Shown piece by piece: positions 8,163 to 16,195 of a stretch of DNA of 64,000 bases. Numbering within the stretch: the stretch's first letter is position 1; the number at the start of each line of letters is the position of its first letter. The DNA comes from JARBUG01 sp035628915 (GTDB taxonomy: Bacteria > Bacillota > Sulfobacillia > Symbiobacteriales > Symbiobacteriaceae): contig DASPIW010000050.1 of assembly GCA_035628915.1 (NCBI GenBank), positions 62,001 to 126,000 on the forward strand, written 5' to 3'. The notes under the pieces were generated by a model. The model was not told the DNA's origin. It made no database searches and saw nothing but the letters and a program-made list of their open reading frames with translations. The translations under genes were made by a program, and so were the position numbers.

Positions 8163-9602
8163 ATGGCTGACGCCATGCCCCTCGTCTCCTGCCTATGCCC
8201 GACCTACGGGCGCCCGCGGCTGCTGCGCGAGGCGATCTGGAGCTTCTTGCAGCAGGACTATCCCAACAAGGAACTGGTGATCGTCAACGATCATCCCAAT
8301 GCCATTTCGCTCGACCGGCCGTACCCCGGCGTGGTCGTGCACAACCTGCCCGCACGCCTGGCAACCATGGGACAAAAGCGGAACGAAACGGCCCGCCTGG
8401 CCCGGGGCGAGATTCTGCTCAACTGGGACGACGATGATCTCTACCTGCCCTGGCGCATCACCGACACCGTCCGGCACCTCGCCGCGGCGCCGGATAAGTG
8501 GGTGTTCAAGGCGACCAGGGCCTGGCATTCCACCGACAACGGCCGCTACCACATCGCCCACAACTACTTTCACGGTCAGGCGGCGATGCGGCGGACGCTC
8601 TTTGACCACGTGGGCTGGTACCCCGAAATGAACGCCGGGGAGGACGTGGTCTTCGAGGCGGGCATTCCCCGGGAGCGCTGGCTCCACTTCCCGGCGACGC
8701 CCAGCGAGCTGATGTATCTGTACCGGTGGGGCAACGGCGTGACGCACATCAGTGAGCTGGGGCCGGACCGCCCAGGTCAGCCGTCGGGCTATGAGATCAT
8801 CGCAAGGCGGTACGGCGCCGAAGCGGGCGGCGTGGTCACCCCTGGGTTCGACCGGGACTACTGGCGCAACCTGACCGAGGCCGCGGCGCAGCTTCCGGAT
8901 GTCTCCCCGGTTGAGCTTCACGCCCTCACGCAGCGGCTGGCGCCGCATCACGACCTGGGTGCGCCGGGTGCGGGCTATTTGACCGACTGGGTGCCCGAGA
9001 CCTTTCGTTTCCCCGGCCAGGAGCGGGTCGATGCGCTCTTTGCGCACAACAACAACATGATGATGAACCGGGAAGCCCAGTTTCTGGCCTACCTGGCCAC
9101 CAAGGCGCCCGCCGATCGGGGCAGCTTTGTAGAGATTGGGTCGCGCTCCGGCAAATCGGCGGCGCATCTTGCCCAGGTGGCGGTCAACCGGGGGCGGGGC
9201 CCGATTTTCTCTATCGACCTGTGGGACCAGGCGCCCGCCCGGTGGAGCGGCACGGGCACCCTCGAAGGGTTCTTGGCCTTGATGGAGCAGCTCGGCCTGA
9301 AAGATGCGGTGGTAGCCCTTAAGGGCGATTCCCGGGTCATCGGCGCAGCATGGCAGAAGCCCATCTCCCTGCTCTTTGTTGACGGCGACCACAGCTATGA
9401 AGGGGCTCTCTCCGACTACCAGCGGTTCAGCCCGCATATCGTTCCCGGTGGCATCATCGCCTTTCACGATTACTGCCACTCCCTCTTCCCGGATGTGCGC
9501 CGGGTGATCGACGAGGTGGTGCTGTCTTCGGGCCTCTGGACCGACCCCTATGTGCTGCGTGAGCATAACGGCATCTGGTGTGCGCGGAAGCGGAGGGAGT
9601 AG
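8163..9602 (+). CDS. Fusion of family 2 glycosyltransferase and SAM methyltransferase
   Basis: The 479-aa protein appears to have two enzymes in one chain. Residues 1 to about 250 are a GT2 domain (SCLCPTYGRPRLLREAI, with NWDDDDLYLP as the DxD site). Residues from about 300 are a class I methyltransferase of the Methyltransf_24 type (GSFVEIGSRSGKSAAHLA for SAM binding and LLFVDGDHSYEGALSDY, GGIIAFHDY for the active site). Such fusions often cap or modify a glycan while it is built. ATG 8163 lies 17 nt after the upstream stop. The next gene follows after 2 nt. Confidence 0.87.
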   Translation: MADAMPLVSCLCPTYGRPRLLREAIWSFLQQDYPNKELVIVNDHPNAISLDRPYPGVVVHNLPARLATMGQKRNETARLARGEILLNWDDDDLYLPWRITDTVRHLAAAPDKWVFKATRAWHSTDNGRYHIAHNYFHGQAAMRRTLFDHVGWYPEMNAGEDVVFEAGIPRERWLHFPATPSELMYLYRWGNGVTHISELGPDRPGQPSGYEIIARRYGAEAGGVVTPGFDRDYWRNLTEAAAQLPDVSPVELHALTQRLAPHHDLGAPGAGYLTDWVPETFRFPGQERVDALFAHNNNMMMNREAQFLAYLATKAPADRGSFVEIGSRSGKSAAHLAQVAVNRGRGPIFSIDLWDQAPARWSGTGTLEGFLALMEQLGLKDAVVALKGDSRVIGAAWQKPISLLFVDGDHSYEGALSDYQRFSPHIVPGGIIAFHDYCHSLFPDVRRVIDEVVLSSGLWTDPYVLREHNGIWCARKRRE

Positions 9603-9604
9603 CT

Positions 9605-10861
9605 GTGAAGCGTGTGGTGATCATCACCACCTTTGCGGACCTGAGCCCGGATTATTCGCTGGCCAGCGTGGTGGCCGACCAGCTGCGCATGCTGATCAGA
9701 CACGGATATCAGCCTGCGCTGGTCGTGCAGACGAACTTCTCGGATGAGGGGCGTGTGCCGGAGGGCACTGTCCTGCACAAAATCATGCCAGTGCTCCCCC
9801 TGCACGACTACCAGCCGCACGAGGAGCCCCGTCCGGACTATGCCGGCAGCGTGGCCGCCATCGTCGAAGCGCTCCGGCCCATTTTGCAGGAGACGGACGT
9901 GGCCATCACCCACGACCTGATCTTCCTGGGCTGGTATCTGCCGCACAATGAGGCGGTCCGGCAGCTGGCGGGCGAGGCGCCGGCCGTCAAGTGGCTGCAC
10001 TGGATCCACTCGGCGCCCTCGGGGCGCCCGGCGAATCTGGTCTTCCCCAGCACCCTGCGCTTTTCGCTGCCGCCCAACAGTAAACTGGTCTATCTCAACC
10101 ACTATGACACCCTGCCGTTGGCGGAAATGTACGGAACGTCGTTGGAGCACGTCCGGGTGGTGCCCAATCCGCGGGATCCCGGGGCCTTTTTCGGACTCCA
10201 TCCGCTCGCCCGCGCGATCAGCGACCGGCACCCGCTGCTCTCGGCCGATGTGGTCTCGGTCTTTCCGTTCTCGACGCCCCGCTGGGACGGCAAGAATATC
10301 ATCAAACTGATCTGGCTGATCGCGAAGATCAAGGAGCAGGGTCGCAGCGTGCTGCTCGTGTTGGTCAACGCGCACTGCAATGACGGCCGCGAGCGGGAGA
10401 CGGTCCGGCATCTGCTGGCGTTCGCCCGGAGCCGGGGCCTGACCGACTCTGAGATTTGCTTTACGTCGACCCTGGGCGCCGAGTGGGAGTACAGCGTGCC
10501 GAACGAAGCGATCCGGCAGCTCTTCCAACTGTCCAACGTCTTCATCATGCCGTCCCTCTCGGAGTGCTGCTCACTGGTCCTGCTGGAGGCGGCGCTCTGC
10601 AAGAACCTGATGGTGCTGAACCGGGATGTGCCTTCCATGCGGGAGTTCGGCGGGGAGCGGGCGCTCTATCCGCAGTTCGGCAGCAACCAGTTCCGGGTGA
10701 CGTACCAGAACGAGGACGCTTACTGGGCGGACTGGGCCCGGATCATCATCGGGGCGTTGGACCAGGAGCGGGCGCTCGACAGCTTCCGCTCGGTGGTGCG
10801 GAACCACAGCCTGGACGCCGTCTTTCAGCGAAAGCTGGAGCCCCTGTTGCATGAGCCATAG
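9605..10861 (+). CDS. GT4-like glycosyltransferase
   Basis: This GT-B fold glycosyltransferase is the last gene of the operon. The C-terminal nucleotide-binding half is typical: VVPNPRDPGAFF joins the two lobes and FIMPSLSECCSLVLLEAALC carries the E-x7-E motif of family 4. The N-terminal lobe (MKRVVIITTFADLSPDYSLA) is the acceptor half. There are 418 residues and no membrane segment. GTG 9605 is 2 nt after the upstream stop, so translation is probably coupled. A strong hairpin terminator follows at once. Donor and acceptor are not readable. Confidence 0.85.
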   Translation: MKRVVIITTFADLSPDYSLASVVADQLRMLIRHGYQPALVVQTNFSDEGRVPEGTVLHKIMPVLPLHDYQPHEEPRPDYAGSVAAIVEALRPILQETDVAITHDLIFLGWYLPHNEAVRQLAGEAPAVKWLHWIHSAPSGRPANLVFPSTLRFSLPPNSKLVYLNHYDTLPLAEMYGTSLEHVRVVPNPRDPGAFFGLHPLARAISDRHPLLSADVVSVFPFSTPRWDGKNIIKLIWLIAKIKEQGRSVLLVLVNAHCNDGRERETVRHLLAFARSRGLTDSEICFTSTLGAEWEYSVPNEAIRQLFQLSNVFIMPSLSECCSLVLLEAALCKNLMVLNRDVPSMREFGGERALYPQFGSNQFRVTYQNEDAYWADWARIIIGALDQERALDSFRSVVRNHSLDAVFQRKLEPLLHEP

Positions 10862-10865
10862 ACAC

Positions 10866-10890
10866 GGAGCACGCCTTCCCGGCGTGCTCC
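10866..10890 (+). terminator. Terminator of the glycosyltransferase operon
   Basis: A 10-bp perfect stem (10866-10875 with 10881-10890) with a 5-nt loop is followed by TTT, starting 5 nt after the stop codon. Confidence 0.8.
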
Positions 10891-11053
10891 TTTGACTGAT
10901 CACAAGCTCCTCTTGGTTGGACAGCTCGGTGCAGACGCGTGCACGGCTGCGCGTTTGGTGCACTGAGTTCGCAGGTGGTGGCCGGCATCGACGTGCCGTT
11001 TTCGTTGCTGCGCTTACGTAAGTGAAGGCTGCTTATGTGAGGTAATGGAGACA

Positions 11054-11353
11054 TTTTGCCACGGAGTGCGCGGAAGTACGGAGGACACGAAATGGGACAA
11101 TAAAATGGCGATGGCACTGATTGCGCGGATTACGGAACCAATGCGGATTTTCGAGTAACAACCAAGGGGAAATGGAATTATATATCATATCATTATATTT
11201 AATTATAAAATAGCGGGCAGATCCTGAAAGAGCCATCAGACAAGGCGCAGGGACACATCTTACTAATGTATTACATCTGCAGAATCGGCGGCCATAACAC
11301 AGTCCCACTTCCACTTCCGCGATTCCGTAAATTCCGCGCCTTCCGTGGTAAAA
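11054..11353. repeat. MITE-like inverted-repeat element, copy A
   Basis: The outer 22 nt (11054-11075 and 11332-11353) form an imperfect inverted repeat built around TTTTGCCACGGA and GCGCGGAA. The interior is far richer in A and T than the neighbourhood (for example 11170-11212). The left arm is identical over 22 nt to the left arm of copy B at 23276. No transposase is encoded, so it would be non-autonomous. Confidence 0.6.
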
Positions 11354-11480
11354 TCCCATTCCCAATCTCCCATTGGAGTTCCGTACTGTGACAAAGCGAT
11401 CATTCAACAGAACCCGGTCGCCAAGTTGTTACCAGCGTGCCGCTGACGATGTTGGCGGCTTAGCATGACCCGCGCAGCCA

Positions 11481-11512
11481 GAGGAGCACGCCCCCGGGGG
11501 GACGTGCTCCTC
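11481..11512 (-). terminator. Terminator-like hairpin after the Thr-rich protein gene
   Basis: A 10-bp stem (11481-11490 with 11503-11512) encloses a 12-nt loop that is itself a GC palindrome. It lies just past the minus-strand stop codon. The T-run on the minus strand is missing. Confidence 0.55.
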
Positions 11513-11519
11513 CTGCCTT

Positions 11520-12428
11520 TTAGTGCTCCACTTCGTGGACGAGCAGCGGCCAGCCGGCGCCCCTGGGCGGTGGCGTCGTAGTGCTGCTGGTGGACGTGGT
11601 CGAGGTGGAGGTGGTGGAAGTCGAAGTGGTGGAAGTCGAAGTGGTGGAAGTCGAGGTGGTGGAAGTCGAGGTGGTGGAAGTCGAGGTGGTGGAAGTCGAG
11701 GTGGTGGAAGTCGAAGTGGTGGAAGTCGAGGTGGTGGAAGTCGAGGTGGTGGAAGTCGAAGTGGTGGAAGTTGACGTGGTTGAAGTCGTGGTAGTGGTGG
11801 TAGTGGTAGTGGTAGTGGTAGTGGTGGTAGTGGTGGTAGTGGTAGTGGTAGTGGTGGTGGTCGTCGTCGTGGTCCGCGGCGGGAAGCAATTGACGCTGAG
11901 GATCGTGCACCCCGCCGTGATGGGGTCCTGCTGGGCGCCGATCTTCAGCGCGAAGGGGGCGGGAGCGAAGTTGAGCGAAACGGTCGGGAAATTGAGGCAG
12001 AAGACCCGCGACTGGCCCCGGTCAATGCTCGGGTTGAAATTGATCCGGAAGCCGCAGTTGGTCGCAGCGCCGTTCGCCACGGGCACCGGGAACTCAACGC
12101 AGTCCGTCGGATCCATGCCGGTGCACACCGGCAGGACCACGAACGGCGGCCCCGGCTCGTTCACGACGAACGGCGGAATGGCCGCGGCGCAGCATGCCTG
12201 GAACATGCCGGGACTGGGGTCGCACGTCTGCTCCGGGCACAGGGCAATATCAATATGGCTGACGCCGCTGCCGCCACCAGGGCCCGAATTGTTCGTCAGG
12301 CGATAGCAGATGGTGGTCTGACCGCCCGCATTGGAGAAGGAGATCACTTCAAGCAGATAGGAAGTGGTCCCCGGACCGGTGATGGTCACACTGGTTGGAA
12401 AAGCTGGATTATTAACCGTGCAGGGCAC
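11520..12428 (-). CDS. Surface-type protein with poly-Thr and Ser/Thr repeat stalk
   Basis: The 302-aa protein has an N-terminal domain of about 190 residues with evenly spaced cysteines, then a run of about 30 threonines, then an STTST pentapeptide repeated over ten times, then a short tail (PPPRGAGWPLLVHEVEH). The stalk looks like a mucin-type O-glycosylation region, and four glycosyltransfer genes lie next door. There is no classical signal peptide or LPXTG, so a spore-surface protein like BclA-type exosporium proteins is possible; this is inference. GTG 12428 follows GGGGAGGAG by 6 nt. The strand opposite the repeat also reads open as Val/Glu repeats, but that is an artefact of the repeat. 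Confidence 0.8.
   Translation of the reverse strand: MPCTVNNPAFPTSVTITGPGTTSYLLEVISFSNAGGQTTICYRLTNNSGPGGGSGVSHIDIALCPEQTCDPSPGMFQACCAAAIPPFVVNEPGPPFVVLPVCTGMDPTDCVEFPVPVANGAATNCGFRINFNPSIDRGQSRVFCLNFPTVSLNFAPAPFALKIGAQQDPITAGCTILSVNCFPPRTTTTTTTTTTTTTTTTTTTTTTTTTTTTTTSTTSTSTTSTSTTSTSTTSTSTTSTSTTSTSTTSTSTTSTSTTSTSTTSTSTTSTSTTSTSTTSTSSTTTPPPRGAGWPLLVHEVEH
11611..11775. repeat. 11 tandem copies of a 15-bp coding repeat
   Basis: Eleven head-to-tail units of GTGGTGGAAGTCGAR (15 bp) encode the STTST repeat on the minus strand. Units differ mainly at one third-codon position (A or G), which indicates recent expansion. Poly-Thr codons continue to about 11870. Confidence 0.9.
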
Positions 12429-12533
12429 TTAGGCTCCTCCCCTCGGGGCTTACAGGCCCCCGCAACCATGTTATGTGAAGCGAGGGAGATTGACAGCCTT
12501 CGGCAAGGAGCTTTTCCGTGTTTGTCCCAAAAA

Positions 12534-12567
12534 AGAACCGGTCGGGCCGTAACGCCCAACCGGTTCT
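12534..12567 (-). terminator. Terminator of the dicarboxylate transporter gene
   Basis: On the minus strand a 14-bp stem with one mismatch is followed by a run of six T, directly downstream of the stop at 12584. Confidence 0.85.
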
Positions 12568-12583
12568 CCGAAGCGGCCCATTT

Positions 12584-14113
12584 CTACTTCGAGCCCCACA
12601 CGATGGGAATCCAGAAGTAGCCGAACAGCGTGATCGTAACGATGGAAGCGAGGTTCAGGAAGAAGCCGACCTTGATCATCTGCCGCATGTTCACATACCC
12701 GGTGCTGAAAGCGATGGCGTTGGGCGGCGTGCCTACCGGCATCATAAAGGCCAGAGAGGAGCCCAGCGAAGCGACCATCATCAGGCCGACGGGAGAGATA
12801 TGCAGGGCGGTGGCCAGGCTGGCCATAATCGGCATGAAGAGGGTCGCGATGGCCGTGTTCGAAGTGACCTCGGTCAGGAAGACCATCAACGTGGTCACAG
12901 ACAGGACGATGAAGAAGAGGTGGACGTTACCGAGGCCCTTCAGCCACCCGGCCATGTAGGTTGCCACGCCGGTCGTCTGGAACACGCTGGCGACGGCGAA
13001 ACCGGCGCCGAAGAGCAGGAGGATATCCCAGGGAATCTTGGTCAGAGCCTTCGGGCCCAGCAGGAACTCGCCCTTGCCCTTGCTCGAGGGGATCAGGAAG
13101 AGGAGCAGGGCGCCGAAGATCGCTACCATGGTGTCATCGATGCCGGGAATGACCGTCTTGAGCGTGAACGGGTAGATGATCCACAGGAAGGCCGTCAGGC
13201 AGAAGACGCCCAGCACCTTCCACTCTTCGTTGCTGATCGGGCCGAGCTCGGCCAGCTGCTTCCTGATGAACTCCTTGCTGCCCGGAATCTCCTTGAACTC
13301 AGGCGGCAGTACTTTCAGCATGATGAACCAGGCGATGAACGTGAAGACAATGAAGATCGGCATACCGACGAGCATGTACTTGAAGAAGCCTATCTCCACG
13401 CCGAGAGTCTTGGCGGCCACGCCCACCATGACGGCGTTGGGCGGAGTGCCGATGATGCTGCCGACACCGCCGATGGAGGAGGCGTAGGCGATGGCCAGCA
13501 TGATCAGGGCGCCGAAATTCGTCTTGGCCACCGTGCCGGGCATGGGTTCCACATGCGAATCCTTATGCTGCAGGTGCATGATCTGCGAGATGACGGCCAG
13601 GCCGATGGGCAGCATCATCATGGCGGTAGCGGTATTGGAGATGAAAGCGGAGATGATACCGGTGGAGAGCATGAAGCCGAGCACGATCCGGCTGGGGCTG
13701 GTGCCCACCATATTGATGACAGCCAGAGCGATCCGCTTGTGCAGGTTCCAGCGCTCGATGGCCACGGCCACCACGAAGCCGCCGAGGAACAGGTAGATCG
13801 TCGGCTCGGCGTAGGGCGCCAGGACATCCTTCATCTTGCCGAGACTGAGCGCCGGGAAGAGGAGAATGGGCAGGAGGCTGGTCACGGGAATCGGCACCGC
13901 CTCGGTCACCCACCAGATCGCGATCCAGACCGTCGCGGAAAGGGCGGAGACACCGGCCGGCGAGAGGCCCTGGGGCTTGAAGAAGAAGAGCATGAGGAGG
14001 AAGACGGCAGGACCGAGGAAGAGACCAATCTTGTTAGCGAGGCCGAAGGACGACTCATGGGCGGCGGGCATCTTCTGGGCATCGGGTGACTTCAGTGCGG
14101 GCTGTGACACCAT
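12584..14113 (-). CDS. DASS-family sodium:dicarboxylate symporter
   Basis: This secondary transporter of the divalent anion:sodium symporter family (SLC13/CitT type) most likely takes up succinate, malate or fumarate. It has about a dozen hydrophobic segments and the two signature SNT motifs (ISNTATAMMMLPIG and TSNTAIATLFMPI), followed by the paired TPPNA segments (GTPPNAVMVGV and GTPPNAIAFSTG). At 509 aa it has normal length. ATG 14113 is preceded by AAAGGAGC about 5 nt away. It lies 59 nt downstream of a DctB-like gene and next to dctS/dctR, which supports C4-dicarboxylates as substrates. A sulfate or citrate substrate cannot be excluded. Confidence 0.9.
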   Translation of the reverse strand: MVSQPALKSPDAQKMPAAHESSFGLANKIGLFLGPAVFLLMLFFFKPQGLSPAGVSALSATVWIAIWWVTEAVPIPVTSLLPILLFPALSLGKMKDVLAPYAEPTIYLFLGGFVVAVAIERWNLHKRIALAVINMVGTSPSRIVLGFMLSTGIISAFISNTATAMMMLPIGLAVISQIMHLQHKDSHVEPMPGTVAKTNFGALIMLAIAYASSIGGVGSIIGTPPNAVMVGVAAKTLGVEIGFFKYMLVGMPIFIVFTFIAWFIMLKVLPPEFKEIPGSKEFIRKQLAELGPISNEEWKVLGVFCLTAFLWIIYPFTLKTVIPGIDDTMVAIFGALLLFLIPSSKGKGEFLLGPKALTKIPWDILLLFGAGFAVASVFQTTGVATYMAGWLKGLGNVHLFFIVLSVTTLMVFLTEVTSNTAIATLFMPIMASLATALHISPVGLMMVASLGSSLAFMMPVGTPPNAIAFSTGYVNMRQMIKVGFFLNLASIVTITLFGYFWIPIVWGSK

Positions 14114-14172
14114 GATTGCTCCTTTCGTTGCTCTATCTGCAGGCGGAAGCCCAGCCTCCGCCCGGCGGAGAA

Positions 14173-15222
14173 TCATGGCTTCGGCTTCCGCTCCAGCTGC
14201 CCGAGGGCGGGAATCAGTTCGGCATCGATCTCCCGGGAAAAGTAGTCGTAAACCGGCCGCAGGGCTTCTTTCCAGATCAGGCGTTCCTGCTCCGTCTGGA
14301 TATGGACCTCGATCCGGCCCATCTTGATGCGGTCCAGATCCTGATGGTTCAGCCGGCCGGCATTCTCCCGCACCCAGGGTGTTGTCTCGGCCAGTGCCTC
14401 GGTCACGATCAGCCGGGCCTCCTGGGGGAGGTTCTCCCAGTACAGGTTGGTGGTCAGAACAGCGTACCCGAGGTAGCCGTGATTGGAGACCGTCATGTAC
14501 CGCTGGACTTCATGGAACTTCTTCCAATAGATGTTCGAGGGGGTGTTCTCCTGGCCGTCCACCTGGCCCGTTTCCAGGGCCCGGAACGTCTGGTCGAAGG
14601 CGACGGGGACGCCGGTGGCGCCCAACGCCTTGAACTGCTCAACCAACACCTGGCTGGGCTGGACCCGGAAGCGCTGGCCGGCGAAATCGGCGGGCCGCAC
14701 CAGCGGCTTCCTGGAAGAGGTCATCTGTTTCCAGCCGTTGTCCCACATTGCCAGGCCGCGTAGACCGCGCCGCTGCAAGGTCCGGAACAGCTTCTGGCCG
14801 ATGGGCCCTTCCATGGCCTCCACCACCGCCGCCTGGTCCGGGAAAGCGTAGGGCAGATCAAAGACCTGCCAGGCGGGAAAGAGCTCCGCCAGCTTTCCGG
14901 TGGAGGGGGCGATCAGGTGCACCTGCCCATCGAGCAAGGCCTGGATTTCCGCTTCATCGCCTACGAGCTGGCCATTCGGAAAGACTTCCACCTGGATCCG
15001 GCCTTTGGACTTGTCACTGACCAGGTCAGCGAACCGCCGCGCCGCCAGCCCCTTGGGGGTGTTTTCCGCCACCACATGGGAAAACTTGATGATAATCTTC
15101 TCTTCTGAGCCCCACTGCTCATTATCAACGGCTCTTTGGGGGCCGCATCCGGCAGCCGCTGACAGCACAAGGCCCAGCATAAGCGCCGCAAGTCCTGACT
15201 TGTTTCCGGGGCGACTGCTCAC
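14173..15222 (-). CDS. dctB: DctB/DctP-like C4-dicarboxylate-binding lipoprotein
   Basis: This extracytoplasmic solute-binding protein has the TRAP DctP fold. A lipobox (LSAAAGC) follows a hydrophobic signal segment, so it is a lipoprotein. Hallmarks of the DctP family are visible: KFSHVVAENTPKG near the mature N-terminus, the conserved Arg region (GQRFRVQPSQVL) that binds the carboxylate, and the segment VDGQENTPSNI. No TRAP permease genes (dctQ, dctM) are near; instead a DASS permease and a DctS/DctR pair flank it. This matches the arrangement known for Bacillus DctB, which assists sensing. GTG 15222 has GGGAGGG 7 nt upstream. Confidence 0.85.
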   Translation of the reverse strand: MSSRPGNKSGLAALMLGLVLSAAAGCGPQRAVDNEQWGSEEKIIIKFSHVVAENTPKGLAARRFADLVSDKSKGRIQVEVFPNGQLVGDEAEIQALLDGQVHLIAPSTGKLAELFPAWQVFDLPYAFPDQAAVVEAMEGPIGQKLFRTLQRRGLRGLAMWDNGWKQMTSSRKPLVRPADFAGQRFRVQPSQVLVEQFKALGATGVPVAFDQTFRALETGQVDGQENTPSNIYWKKFHEVQRYMTVSNHGYLGYAVLTTNLYWENLPQEARLIVTEALAETTPWVRENAGRLNHQDLDRIKMGRIEVHIQTEQERLIWKEALRPVYDYFSREIDAELIPALGQLERKPKP

Positions 15223-15305
15223 GGCAGAGCCCTCCCATCTAGAGGATACGAGTTATGCAACACATAAGGGAAGCTTTTGGTCTTAATGCAGTTATCGTTC
15301 GAAGT

Positions 15306-15324
15306 GTGTGACCAAAAATCACAC
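15306..15324. promoter_or_regulatory. Candidate operator upstream of dctB
   Basis: A 6-bp inverted repeat, GTGTGA and TCACAC with a 7-nt spacer, lies about 85-100 nt upstream of the dctB start. DctR binding is a guess based only on position. Confidence 0.3.
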
Positions 15325-15334
15325 GAGTGGTCCC

Positions 15335-15470
15335 CTTCTCGGCGCTGACGCGCCATTTACGGGTGCCGTGCGGCCTCGCCGCTGTGCGGCGCCGCACTAG
15401 ACCTTCTCGGCGCTGACGCGCCATCTACGGGTGCCGTGCGGCCTCGCCGCTGTGCGGCGCCGCACTAGAC
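15335..15470. repeat. Two tandem copies of a 68-bp repeat
   Basis: Copies at 15335-15402 and 15403-15470 differ at one base. Each contains the palindromes GCGGCGCCGC and GGCGCTGACGCGCC, as in REP-type elements. The second copy ends at the dctR stop codon. A third copy lies inverted at 17934-18001. Confidence 0.9.
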
Positions 15471-16195
15471 TATCGTGTCGTATAACGATATACGGGCCGC
15501 CCGACGCCAACGTAGTGCTGCTCAACCCGGAGCTGGCCCCGGTGCACCAGGTAATCCAGGTAGCGGCGGACCGTCACCCGGGCGAGCCCGATGCCGTCGG
15601 CCACTTCCGAGGCCGAGAGCGGTCGTTCCTGGTGGACCAGGTGGAGCATCACCTGGCGGAGCGTCCAGTCCGTCAGCCCCTTCGGAAGGGCTTCGGCGCC
15701 GGCGGGAGCGGGAGCGGGGGCGGGCTGCGCTTCCGGCACGGGGCCGGGCGCCGCGGCCCCCAGCCCCGGGGCGAGCCGGTCCAACTGCTCCTGGCTGACT
15801 TTCTGAGAGCCCGCCAGGTCCCCATGCATCCGGGCGTAGGCCTGCAGGGTGCTCTTGATCCGCTCGAACTTGAATGGCTTGATGATGTAATCGACCGCGC
15901 CGGCGCGCAGGACATCCTGCACGGTCTCCGCATCCTGCGCCGCCGTCACCATAATCACATCCACCGGCAGCTCCCGGCGGCGGAGCTCCTTCAAAACCTG
16001 GACGCCGTCCAGATCGGGCATGTACACATCCAAAATGACCAGGTCAGGCACCAGCTCCGCCGTGATCCGGACGCCGTCCTCGCCATTGCGGGCGGTGCCG
16101 ATTACCCGGAACGGGCCGGATGCCTCCACGTAAGTCCGGTTCACTTCCGTCACCATGGGATCATCTTCAATAATGACCACCCGATACTCGGTCAT
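15470..16195 (-). CDS. dctR: DctR/CitB-family response regulator
   Basis: This is the response regulator of a C4-dicarboxylate two-component system. The receiver domain (residues 1-120) has the acidic pocket (IIEDDP), the phosphorylated Asp in LVILDVYMPD and the Lys in YIIKPFKF. A Pro/Ala-rich linker of about 40 residues follows, longer than usual. The C-terminal helix-turn-helix (LSASEVADGIGLARVTVRRYLDYLV) is of the CitB/DcuR type. The 241-aa protein starts at ATG 16195, which overlaps the dctS stop (ATGA). The likely target is the dctB/transporter promoter just downstream. Confidence 0.9.
   Translation of the reverse strand: MTEYRVVIIEDDPMVTEVNRTYVEASGPFRVIGTARNGEDGVRITAELVPDLVILDVYMPDLDGVQVLKELRRRELPVDVIMVTAAQDAETVQDVLRAGAVDYIIKPFKFERIKSTLQAYARMHGDLAGSQKVSQEQLDRLAPGLGAAAPGPVPEAQPAPAPAPAGAEALPKGLTDWTLRQVMLHLVHQERPLSASEVADGIGLARVTVRRYLDYLVHRGQLRVEQHYVGVGRPVYRYTTR

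Larger units (their letters stand above)
10893..11519. other. Gene-less stretch of 627 bp
   Basis: No supported gene. It holds a 300-bp inverted-repeat element (11054-11353) with an AT-rich centre, then a hairpin that ends the minus-strand surface-protein gene. The first 160 bp show no recognisable signal. Confidence 0.6.

Noticed and set aside
11033..11407. Minus-strand frame of 124 codons across the repeat element
   Set aside because: It runs through AT-rich inverted-repeat DNA, has no SD and no recognisable product.
11581..12306. Plus-strand frame coding Val/Glu repeats opposite the Thr-rich protein
   Set aside because: The repeat is open on both strands by its 15-bp period. The minus frame has the SD, a Cys-patterned domain and normal composition.
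12518..14089. Long plus-strand frame of about 520 codons opposite the dicarboxylate transporter
   Set aside because: It is the antisense of a clear DASS gene, with a low-complexity His/Glu/Asp-rich product and no SD.
14173..15222. Complete TRAP transporter
   Set aside because: No dctQ or dctM is nearby, and the adjacent permease is a DASS symporter.
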